A DNA stretch of 64,000 nt from the NCBI GenBank assembly GCA_013397935.1, contig VZRN01000637.1, positions 91,316 through 155,315 on the forward strand, read 5' to 3'. Positions within the stretch are counted from its first letter, which is position 1. Every line of letters begins with the position of its first letter. The notes below the pieces were generated by a model. It worked only from the letters and a program-made list of their open reading frames with translations, was not told the DNA's origin and did not search any database. This document shows positions 37,401 to 47,674 of the stretch, one piece after another. Made by a program: the position numbers and the translations under genes. Origin of the DNA: Dasyornis broadbenti (Eukaryota > Chordata > Aves > Passeriformes > Dasyornithidae).

Positions 37401-40400
37401 TTTTTTTGGGGAGGAGGGAGAATATTGTCAGCAGTCAGTGAAATATTTTGTTTATAATCTATCTATTTCACTTTTAAATATTATGATTAAATATAACAAA
37501 TCTATTTCTAAATTTATAATTTTTTAAACCAACCAAACAAACAAGCAAGACCCTCCAAGGCAGAAAGAATTTCCATCTGATTACTCTGTCTTGCTTGTGG
37601 TCTTTTTTTTAACAAAAGGGATTTTAATCATAATTAACACATTCACATGGAAATTAATTCCAGATATTAGTATTTCACAGTGGGAAAACATGTCTTCTTG
37701 TAATATTTGAAATGAGTCTTGAAATGGTCCTGCATCTAAACAAGTCCTGCATCTAAACAAGTTCCACATTAAAGGTGCTCTGTCTTTGCGCATGTCTCTG
37801 GTGTAATTTTGAAATAAATTTGAAGTCAGTAGCAGACTTTATACCTTCAAGAGTTACAATTACACCTGGACTTCCACCTTAATGCCTCTAAAATGTTTCT
37901 TCCAAGAGGTGACCAAGAGTTTAAGAACATAAAGGCTGAGAAAGTATCATCAGCAAAACAATTTGACCAGAGATGTTATGGCCCCCTGATGTTCACATTG
38001 AGGGTAAGAAGGGAGAAGGGAAGTTTCTAATTTTTGGATAAACTGTTTGGTTTATGACTGCTATTCCCCTGGTAGATACCCGACTTTGGCACAAGTTTAA
38101 TGACCCAAGTCAAGCCAAGGACATGAACTGGTCTGCAGAGAAATGCGGTCCTGCCTTCTCTGTTACCTGTTCTCTACTTGGCCCTGCCTTTTATACCCTC
38201 CTTTGCTGCACAGTGAAAGTTCAAGTAGGTTTACATCTACATAGCTTGTTATTAGGGGCCTCAGCCGACACTACAGATGACCTTCGGAGCTGCCTTAGGA
38301 TGGGAAATGAAACAAGTAGGAGAAAAGAGAGAGAAAATTCACCCTCTCTCCCAAGTCCAAGTGGAAAGTAAAGTGATGAGCTATCCTAACAAGCCTTCTC
38401 TTCAGGGCATCCTCTGAGGTGCAGAAGTTGGTGACAATGATCAGGTTGAAAATGACAAAAAAAAAAAAAGTCTTTTCTTCCTGTTTTCTTCTCAGTACAA
38501 TTATATTTCTCATTAAGACTTGCTCATATCTCCCCATTGGTAGTTACTGTTTATGTCACTGCTGGTGCTGGTTGGTGCATGCCTGATTAGGTGCAGGTGT
38601 TGAACACTAATTGGCCATTAAGTTTTGGTGTGTATATTCTTGATAACATTTTCTGGATTTTAAAATTAGTATCGTTCATTTTCTCCTAAGATGTGCTTGT
38701 TTTTATATGAAACTGCAAACTAAAACTTACAGAGTGAAGAGTAGATGGATCTACACATGCAGGCTAAGATTAAGCAGCTACAAGGTGAAATGTGAAGACA
38801 TGAAGGAAGAACAAAATTATTTAAACATCGAAACCATTGGGTTTTAAGTAGAAACCGGGCACTGGATTCTGTTCAGAATCCCACAGCGCACGGTGGAAAA
38901 GGGCATTTGGGGGTCCATGGTTTTGGCAGTGAGGCAGAAACCTCGGGTGGTTTGATAAGAGGCTCCTGCATAGCAAGTGAAAAGTGGTTACAGGAGGAGC
39001 ATCCTCAGCATTGCAAGGCTTAGAGCTAAGATTCTGGGAGCCATAATATTTTCCCCATGCCAGGAGGTGCTGTGGAGAGACACAAGCATGAGAGGAGTGA
39101 GGGCTGTGAGGGAAATGAGTCAGTGAGCATGGCATGATTTGCATGCTGGGCGGCATGGAAAGGTATAAGTGTCCTTCATTTTTCTAAAGGAAGAGATATA
39201 AGAGAGAAGGGGATATTTAATACAATATAAATTAGGGCCACTGTGTCTGAATTTGATGAGCTTAGATAACACCAGAGGAAATAGACATAACCCACAAAAT
39301 TTCAATAGGTTACTGAAGAGTATTCAATAAGTAGGGTCTTAAAAGGATTGAATTATTTCTATGTCTCTACTCATTATAACAATAGCCACTAAACTTCTAC
39401 ATTTGGCATTACAATTAAATGTCCAGATTTATTTGGCATAAGCCCAGGCGTTTTAAAACAGAACCTGTGTGTAAACAAATGGCTCATGCACCAGAAAATC
39501 ACAATCCAGCCTGTTAGACCAGGGCATGTGAGCTGAAATCTCTCATATTTAATGACAAAATATGCAGAACAGAACTTCCACCTTCTTTGCAGATTCCCAC
39601 ATTTGGCGTGGTGGATTCTAGAACAGGACCCTGTCGTCAAAGGAACTGTAAGCTTTTACAAAACTCATACCTGTTTTTTTTCCCATTTTCAAAATTTTCA
39701 TTTAACATATATCCCCCCTGCTCTAGCATTGATAATTTAAACCCAAAACACATATGGAAAATAATATCCTTTTCTTTACTGTTACTCATGTACTTATAAG
39801 TTAAAAGGAAGACTTTTTTCCACAGGACTAAATTCACTAGGAAGCACAGATATCCATATAAGAATGGACATCTTATAAAGTACAGTATTTTAGCGCTGAC
39901 CTTTCATCTACCTTCCTCTCGTGCTTCCTTTTTCTGAGAACCAAGTTTAATACTTTTTGACTGTTTTTGGTTTCTGTATCTTTTCATTTTATTCCTTGCC
40001 TCTTACTCCTTCTACACCTTCTTTGCAGATATCTTTCACTCTTGCAAGGGGTATCCTCAGAACGATAGTGTCAATGCACAGATCGAACCAGGAAGTTCTG
40101 CAAAAGTCTCTTTTATTCTCTTTTTCCACTGTTGTAACTTGCAGGAAAGCTTTCTCTTCTGTGAGAGACAGTGTGCTCAGAACTGAATATCGTCTTAATA
40201 GCCAAGAAAATCTTGTGTTGCACAGAGCTGTGAGCTACAGAGCCATGTTCTGTCCCTAGTTCTCTTAATGCAACAGTCCTGTTATGTTCACTGTCACCAG
40301 CTGTTTGAGAATATGGCTGTATAATACAGCAATTTCTTCAAGGTGTTGGTTGGTATCGACGACATATCTGCAATCTGAAAGTTGTGGAGCACGGTGAGAC

Positions 40401-40577
40401 CTGCAGGAGATCCTGGGAAAGCAACATCCCTCTTCTAGTGAGGTTTCTTTTAGTGTGAAGCTCATTAAGGCCACTGGTCCCCCTTGGCATCTCAGCTCCC
40501 CTGCTCAGGAAACTGGAGGTGGTCACTCCAAAGATTTGTTTATGTAATCTCTGCTCTCCTCCAAAAGCAACAGGGAG
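31413..40577. other. Long non-coding stretch
   Basis: No supported exon or repeat family in about 9 kb. Overlapping frames at 32902-33232 on both strands look like chance. A 14-bp direct repeat (aatcataattgtct) lies at 33392 and 33411. T-runs occur at about 36427 and A-runs at about 38458. GC content rises mildly at 38820-39120 without recognisable content. Confidence 0.5.
37727..37760. repeat. 17-bp perfect tandem duplication
   Basis: gtcctgcatctaaacaa occurs twice head to tail with no mismatch (37727-37743 and 37744-37760), followed by a two-base partial third copy. Confidence 0.97.
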
Positions 40578-40892
40578 TCAGAGGGGAAGAGGAGGAGCAT
40601 GCACTGATATCTTCTCTGTGGTGACAGTGACAGGACCCGAGGGTGTTGCCCAAAGTTATGTCAGGGGAAGTTTTGGTTGGATATTAGGTAAAGGTTCTTC
40701 CCCCAGGGCGTGGTTGGGCACTGGAACAGGCTTCCCAGGGAATGGTCACTGCACCAGCCTGACAGTGTTCAAGCGGTGTTTGGACAATGCTCTCAGGTAT
40801 GTGGTGTGATTCTTGAGACGTCCTGTGCAGGGCAGGGAGCTGGACTCAACAATCCTTGTAGGTCCCTTCTAACTCATCTTATTCTGTGATTT
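40578..40892 (+). mobile_element. CR1 LINE 3' end (sense)
   Basis: The sense CR1 end is readable from the ORF2 C-terminus to the tail: gatatcttctctgtggtgac, ggttggatattaggtaaagg, gttgggcactggaacaggct, gtgttcaagcggtgtttgga and finally ggtcccttctaactcat with the tail attctgtgattt. One frame still gives FKRCLDNALRYVV, close to the CR1 ORF2 C-terminus, but other parts need frameshifts, so the copy is dead. Its tail class is the same as that of the tRNA-Ile SINE at 21132. Confidence 0.95.
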
Positions 40893-42702
40893 GGAGACTT
40901 CTCAGGTCTCAATATAGTGTGTCTAGGTGGTCTTGCCTTTCTTTTTTCTCTATAAAAATGGTTTTCTATGGCTTAAATTCACTTACTGAAACACGTTTAG
41001 ATATTCAGATAACACGTTCCTCTGCCGACCCGCAGTGGATCCAAGCTTCCTTTTCCTTCTGTCTCACATTGCCATGTCTGCTGTGGCATACTGTGAGCAA
41101 AGTGTTATATCTCCAATTTGATAGTGCTGTCCTCATTGTACCCTAGTGTCCATTGCAGGATCAGGGCCTGTATTAGTTTCTTTCTCGGTTTGTATCTGCA
41201 CACTTTTGCACAGCTTTGGGGAGCACTGTGGGGCCATTTGCGAAATGACAGTGCTTTCTGCCGGCGAGATCGTTATAGGCGGAAGGCATTCCAATGTGCA
41301 AATTACAGTTCTGCTTATAGGGAATTTGTTCTGCCTAAAACAAAAGAGCTTTACAAAAGGAAGGCCTCGCCGCACTTTCGTCTGATTTGGAGCTGCAAAG
41401 CTAACTTCCATGCTGTGCAGAAATGCACAAGGAGGGTTAAGTCAGTTTTACAAGAGCATCAGTTGGGTGAAAATGCATTTGACCTTCACAGGGTTCTTGA
41501 GTCATTCTTCAGCTTGAGTGGCTGAGTGAAGAGTGTGTCATTCTGTCATATTAAGGGGGGAAAAAAAAAAAAAAGAGAGAGAAAAAAATTTTTAAATCGA
41601 TCCTGTCTACTCTTGAAAGCCTTAGATTTCATTGGTGTCTAACTGACATAAATAATATTTGCTTGGGTTTTCACTGCTATTTTTATTTAAATGTTCTTGG
41701 GTATGCCAGCTAGCAGCAAGGTCCATTTTTATAGCAGAGTGAATTCCCACAGTTCTGGTAAATATAATCAGATAAGGGGAAGTTGAACTTAAACCTTCTG
41801 TTGCAGTCAATAAAGGTAAACTTCATAACCCAAGACTACATCTCTATTTATAATTGCTAATTATAGAAATCTATTCAAGGACACTCTAAAAACAGGATTA
41901 TAAATCCATCTAATATAAAACCCCAAAAAACAGAAGAACATAGAGACAGAAAAAGGACACAGTCAGTGACAACTAAGAAAGAAAAACAAGCAGAATGCAA
42001 TGCAACATATTTTCTTGAACTTTTTACAAAACATTTCTCAAATACATTCCCATTGTCTGCAGTGTTTCATTATCTCTGTGACAGAGATCTTGTATTTGTA
42101 TAAGAGTTTGTTGACCATATGGATCTAGGTGCAATTGTACAGATCATAATTGCAAGCATAAACTCCTCCAAGAAAAAAACATACAGGCAAAAATTTATGT
42201 ATTCCCTTCATTTAAGGTTCAAATTCAAGAACCTATGTCTCTTTCATCAGATTTACTCTGATAAATTAGGAAGAGGGCACAGATTTTACCAAATGATAGA
42301 TATTCAAATTAAATTTCTGATCTGGCATGAGATAAAATCCCAGAGAGAGCCATTCAGGTGAGAAACAGAAAAATTGTATAATGAGTCACCCTACAGATTA
42401 AATTGTCTTCAAGAAATCAGCATCCTAACTGAGGCATCAGAGCTAGATACTTCAAATCAGTCACGAATGACTCCCCCTTCCTTCTTAAGTGTCTTCTTTC
42501 TTTTACCTATTTTCGATATAAATCTGTGGAAGGAAAGGTTTCCATGTGTTCAGGCTGAGTCAACTCCAGTACTGGGCATCAACATATCACAATAAGAGAG
42601 TCAGTTCTTGTCTCCGTGTTTTCTGCATTCTGGCCTTTGCCCAAACTTTTAAAAGATCAAGGTGTCTGTTTCGTGGTGATGTTTCCTTCAGAGCAGAGAA
42701 CA
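40893..42702. other. Non-coding stretch
   Basis: G6 followed by A14 at 41555-41574. The plus frame 41118-41525 (135 codons) and overlapping frames on the other strand have no recognisable domain. The block 41220-41525 has more CpGs than its surroundings (see findings). Confidence 0.45.
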
Positions 42703-43241
42703 GGACATCAGCAGCGATGTAACCAGCAGGACCAGGGCAGTGACCATCTCCCTGTGCTTTGGTTGCACCTTCAGTCCTGGGTCATTGAGGGCTGGAGCGT
42801 GTCCAGGGAAGGGAACGGAGCTGGGGAGGGATCTGGAGCAACAGGAGTTGCTGAGGGAGCTGGAGGGGCTCAGCTTGGAAAAAAGGAGCCTCAGGGTGGA
42901 CCATTTCACTCTCCAAAACTTTGTGACAGGAGAGTGCAGCCAGGTGGGGGTTGGACTCTGCTCCAGGGGAACAAAGGACAGAACGAGAGGAAATAGCCTC
43001 AAGTTCCAACAGACGATGTTTAGATTGGATAATAGGAGAAATTCCTCCACTGTAAGGGTTGACAAGGCATAACAAGAGGCGGCCAAAGGCAGTGGAGATG
43101 TCCCCATTACTGGAGGAACTGATGTAGAGATGTGGCACTTGGGGACATGGTTTAGTGGTGGGCTTGACAGTGCTGGACTAGCAGTCAGACTCAATGATGG
43201 CAGAGGTATTTTCTAACCTAAACAATTCAGCGATTCTTTAT
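42703..43241 (+). mobile_element. CR1 LINE 3' end, 540 bp (sense)
   Basis: 5'-truncated CR1 starting within the end of ORF2. One plus frame retains ELEGLSLEKRSLRVD (about 42860-42902) and DRTRGNSLKFQQTMFRLDNR (about 42976-43035), both typical of the region downstream of the CR1 reverse transcriptase domain. The non-coding end follows: gatgtggcacttggggacat, ggtttagtggtgggcttgac and the tail aacaattcagcgattcttta. Frameshifts and lost codons make it non-functional. The long minus-strand frame over it (42688-43194) is a shadow. The tail class matches the copy at 56350-56460 and differs from that at 40578-40892, so at least two CR1 subfamilies are present. Confidence 0.95.
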
Positions 43242-43482
43242 CTAGATAACAGCATGCTAAAGATGCAAAGAAATTTAACTGATCGCTTACGAAGGCCTTC
43301 TAAAGAAGCAGGGGTATGAACAGCCCTCCTTATATGCATTTGAAAATGGATTCATCTTTTGTCAAAAAGAAGGAATATTTTCAGTCGGAAATGCTTCAAA
43401 TGGTCTAAATGTGACAAAATTTATGTATTTTATCCCTGTGGCACAAGTCAGTATGTACAGACCATTGTCCCTTTTTACACTT

Positions 43483-43580
43483 AGAATCAAGGAGTCATAG
43501 AATGGTTTGGATCAGAAGGGATGTTTACAGATCAACTGATTCCAAAACCCTTGCTGTGGGCAGGGTATTCTGCCCTCCAT
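43483..43580 (-). mobile_element. CR1 3' end fragment (antisense)
   Basis: gaatcaaggagtcatagaat and ggtttgg, then aacccttgctgtgggcaggg: an antisense CR1 tail and the adjoining block. The match fades after about 43580. It is tail-to-tail with the sense copy ending at 43241. Confidence 0.85.
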
Positions 43581-45126
43581 GGCTGGCCATGCACCCAGGC
43601 TTCCCTTCACAGCTCCACTCAGCTCCATGAGGGCCCTGAGAGGTGCTGGGATAACAGCTGGAGTTGCAATGGCCGTAACCTGCAACACTTGGTGAGACAC
43701 AGCATGGGTCAGTGACGTGACCCTTCTGGGTTTAGGGTATGCCTCGGGTCAGATTTTCAGTGGTTTACAAGTTTGTCTAAATGTGTTCGGGGTGTCTTGT
43801 CTTCTCTGACAGCTGTGATGAAGGGCTGTAAACTGAGAGGGATTCCTGTTTACACCACTGCTTGTGCAGTGAGCAATTTTATGTAAAAGCGTCCCTTTGT
43901 ATCAGCCCTCAGTGTAAGTATTGTCTCCAAAAGAACTGAAAGCCATGACATATTATGTACCCTTTGTAATTACTCAGCGCTATTTTGACGGCAAAGGAGC
44001 GAATGCACAATATTTGTGGTCTTTGTTTCTAAATTCCCACCTTAATGATTTTTAGGGCAGTCAGACTGAAAGACCATAATGTTTTTAAAAAAATATATTC
44101 TCACTCTGTTAACTAAAAGGAGAGGAAAGAATTCAGATAATGGAAGAACAAAGAGAATAGCAACATAAAATCAGAATCACTCATGTGCTTAAGATCACTG
44201 TTCGAATGCTGTTTTTTTTCCCTCTTTTTAATGAATATGAGGGTTTTGAGAACAATTTTCAGAAAGAAGAAAAGAAGAAAGCAAGCAAAGTATATTTAAG
44301 ACCTCCTTGAAGACATCCAGAGTTAATAATGATATACACTGCAGAAAGAACAACTGTGAGATGGGTGCAAAATGCCACAAACCTAGCTAATTAAAAATGA
44401 GGTTATTAGTTTTTAGTTACACTGCAGTTAGAGATAATGCTACGGAGAGCCTGAATGAAAGCACATTTTCTATTGTAGCAGGAATTGCATTTTATGTGGC
44501 ATTTTATTTTATTTTAAGGGGTGCTTCTGTTTAGAGAGAAGAAAATTTCAATTATGAGTTAAAATGGACTCTCTGTGGCTTTTCTGTATCTTCAGAGGGA
44601 GGGGAAGGGGATAAGAAAGGTACAAACTTTCTTCCAAACTTGGCATTCCACCAAAAACAGAAATAAAAATTTGTACTTCACCATAAAAGACAGCTGCCTA
44701 GATTTCCAAGATATGGGAATGCCTGACATCTATGGGTTTTGTTTTTCAGGGTGATCAATAAAAATTATTCACTTATTTTGAAAGTGTAGCTCCAAATATC
44801 ATTCTCAGTTTGATTCTAACTCTTTTCTGGTAGATTTATGGCTGGATTTCAAAGCAACTCAGGTCCTACATAGAGAGAGAGAGAGAAAAAAAAAAAGTTT
44901 CCCTCTTTAAAAGCACTTCACTAGTTAATGTTTTTAGAAATGCAGCTGTTGTTTAAATTGATACTTAATATTTAAATAGATACTTCATTTTTAAATAGAT
45001 GCTGAGTCTTTTGAACAGGTTCATATAAAACCAGCCCATGAGTGTCTACTAAAACCCACTGCAGAGCGAGGTTTTGGGATCATGTCTAAGAATCACAAGT
45101 GAAATTGTCCTGCCACTCAGGTCACT
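43581..45126. other. Non-coding stretch
   Basis: Contains a 19-bp near-perfect tandem duplication (44960-44978 and 44979-44997, gatactt.at.tttaaata) and a short (GA)n. No exon was recognised. Confidence 0.5.
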
Positions 45127-45232
45127 GACAGAATCACACAATCATAGGACAATTTGGATTGGAAGGGGCCTCTAAAAGCCATCAAGTCCAACCCCCTTGC
45201 AATTAGCAGGGATGCCTTCAACTACAACACGG
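45127..45232 (-). mobile_element. CR1 3' end fragment (antisense)
   Basis: cagaatcacacaatcatagg, then atttggattggaaggggcct, catcaagtccaacccccttg and agcagggatgccttcaacta: an antisense CR1 3' terminus of about 105 bp. Confidence 0.93.
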
Positions 45233-46374
45233 TGAAATCTTCCTCAGTGTTTCTGGAGTTACTCTAAGCATTTTTTTTGTTTTCTACACCAGTTATCCTG
45301 TATTACCTATAATAAGACAATATATGTTGGTTTTTGTTTTTTTTTTAATGTGTTTTGAAATATCTTAAGTTGAAACAGTTTTCACTAGCTGAAGGAAGCA
45401 GACCTCTAGAGCAACAAAAATATTTAAGAAATGATTTTAAAAAAATTGTATCTTACTTCCTAAAATAAAATTATTCTATAGAAAAAAAATCCATAATTTG
45501 TAATTTCTTTCTCCCCATTTGTCTACTTATTTATCTACACTGGGGTTGGACTAAAGTAATATGTCATTTTTCTCTGCTCCTACAACAAAATCAAACCTAA
45601 AATATACTATAATGTAAAGAATAATCTACTTAATCCAAACTTTTTTCTTTGATATATGAAAGCAAAGGTAAAGGGGCTTTGCCTGTGCTTAAAATCAGTT
45701 GAAGTAAATCTTAATACATGTTTTAGCTATATATAAAGGGTCACAAATTCCCAGCTTCCTTTGACTTGTGTTTATTAACTACTCAGTCTTTTCCTTTCCG
45801 AACCGAAAGCTTTGTTTACAGAGAAGCATGGAAGAGACACATGCCGGATAATTTTCCTGTCACCTGGAGCTGTCAGCCAAGAGAGTAAATACAGTCTTTA
45901 GGCTAATCTGAGGATAAAGCCAGAGAGATATTCCTCAGTGTGTAACACAATAAGACCTGCTTCTCCTTTTGGTTTCTGACCAAATTAAGAACAGCACAGT
46001 CCAAAGGATTTAATGATTGTACTTGTACTTCTAAGCTAATCAGTGCCAGAAAATATCCTGTGCTCTGGAATACAATTACCTACAAAGTTGAATTGTTAAA
46101 CTTGTCCCTAGCACAGTTTTGGCATCTGGTAGCCAGCATTCCCCCAGACATTTCCTGGGAACAGTTGAGGAGACAACATGGGCCAGGGATGACTCTCAAA
46201 AGGCATTTTGGATGTGGCCACCCAGAAGAACTTCCCAGTAAGGAGCTGGGCCGATCCATGCCAGCTGGCTTCTGCATCCAAAAGCAGTTCTGAGCATGTA
46301 TAATTTACTAGCAGGCATGTGGCTTTGTTTTCACATTTTCTGTTACATAACATCACAGAGCACAACATTGAACA
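45233..46374. other. Non-coding stretch
   Basis: AT-rich with several A and T runs. Nothing recognised. Confidence 0.5.
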
Positions 46375-47030
46375 GTAGAAGCCTGGAGTGGTTTGGGTTG
46401 GAGGGGGTCTGAAAGGCCACCTCTTTCCAACTTCCCCACCAAGGGCAGGGACACCTTCCCTAGACCAGGTTGCTCAGAGCCCCATCCAACCAGTCCTGAG
46501 CATTTATAGGGATAGGGCAGTCACACCTTTTTTCAGACAGGCTGTTCCACTGTTTCTCTATCCTCCAATTAAAGAATTTCTCCCATGTATATTAATCCAA
46601 ACCTACTCTTTTTCAATTTGAAATCTTGCTCGAGCACCCCATTATCCATGCAGGATTATTGACATTTTGGCCTGACTTTCTCTCTGCTGGGACACATCAC
46701 TCTTGATCTTTCAGGAGGCAATCCTTAGTTTTTAACCAACCTGCTTGGGCCTCTCTTCCCTCCAGTGCCCTATCCCATGACACTCAAACAGGTCCTTGAA
46801 GAGGCCAAAGTGTCCTTTCCTGAAGCCCAGGGCAGGAAATGTGTCCTCATTTCGCATTCTACACCAGCCCCTGCTTGGTGTTGAGCACAAGCTCCAGCAC
46901 AGTAACCCTCATTTTTCCTCCGCCACTTGGAGAAGGAAGTTGTCTTTAGCACGTTTCAGGAATCTTCTGGGTTGCCTGTGCCCTGCTGTGTTGTCCCTCT
47001 AACCAACATCCAGGTGGCTGAAGTGAATAC
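46375..47030 (-). mobile_element. CR1 LINE with internal deletion: ORF2 endonuclease end joined to 3' terminus
   Basis: The left part (46375 to about 46640) is an antisense CR1 3' end: gtggtttgggttggaggggg, agggcagggacaccttccct and gaccaggttgctcagagccc. The right part is antisense ORF2 upstream of the reverse transcriptase (see 46641-47030). In an intact CR1 these two parts are separated by the reverse transcriptase domain, well over 1 kb. Here they abut near 46640, so either one copy lost the middle or two CR1 fragments were joined. Both parts have the same orientation and correct order, which favours an internal deletion. Confidence 0.88.
46641..47030 (-). pseudogene. CR1 ORF2 relic: end of endonuclease domain and linker
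   Basis: Minus-strand translation gives RDNTAGHRQPRRFLKRAKDN (46939-46998) followed by FLLQVAEE, the C-terminal part of the CR1 apurinic-like endonuclease. About 150 bp later LGFRKGHFGLFKDL appears. A frameshift then leads to WDRALEGREAQAGWL and ERKSGQ..NPAW, the linker before the reverse transcriptase. In-frame stops occur just before RDNT, after AEEK and within the linker. The intact protein nicks DNA and primes reverse transcription; this copy cannot. The adjoining minus-strand frame 46956-47168 is a different reading frame. Confidence 0.88.
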
Positions 47031-47615
47031 AATATAAAAAAGTAAATTGAAATATGAATGGAATGATGAATTAAACCAAGAAAGCTTCCTCCAGAATTTG
47101 CTTGGTAACAGATTTAAAGGGGGAAGCATTGCCCACTTCTGTCCATTTTGGCTTGGGAAGTATTTCAAAATTAAGAACTTAACTGTGAATTACAAAATGC
47201 ACTTCCATCCCAGTTCTAATTAGCAGAGACTCGGCAAGTTTAGGAAAAAAAATTGCAGCATCTGTCAGTTGCTCAGCACACAACACACTCACATGCACAT
47301 ACACACTTAATTCAACGAAAATAAACAATGCCTAACGCTTTGAAAAGGTCACTCAGTCTTTCTGGTGCAGACACTTTGCTCCCTTTGTGACCAGTTTCAC
47401 AAAGAGCAGTCTTTCTAACTTCAGCCGTTTAAAAAGCCAACTTTTATGCTTTAGATTCCCCTCATCTCTATTGACGTACTCACTTGCGCTGAGGGCTTTG
47501 CTCCAGAGGAAAACATCTCCCTCTCCCTCCCACCCACCGTGCTAATCTTGACACAAACATCAGAACCTTCATCTACAGTTTAACATTTCAAATGGGAATT
47601 TCTAAGCATCCAGTT
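47031..47615. other. Non-coding stretch
   Basis: Nothing recognised beyond ordinary AT-rich sequence. Confidence 0.5.
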
Positions 47616-47674
47616 AAAAAAAAAAAAAAAAAAGAAAGAAAGAAAGGAGGGTGGGGGTGGTGAGGGAGGAGGGG
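47616..47674. repeat. Purine tract: A18, GAAA repeats and G-quadruplex motif
   Basis: A18 (47616-47633) runs into three GAAA units and then into a G-rich segment. At 47649-47674 there are four G runs of 3, 5, 3 and 4 with loops of 1, 6 and 4 bases. Only two or three pyrimidines occur in about 60 bp. Confidence 0.93.

Noticed and set aside
42688..43194. 168-codon minus-strand frame
   Set aside because: It lies antisense over a sense CR1 copy; the recognisable coding remnant is on the plus strand.
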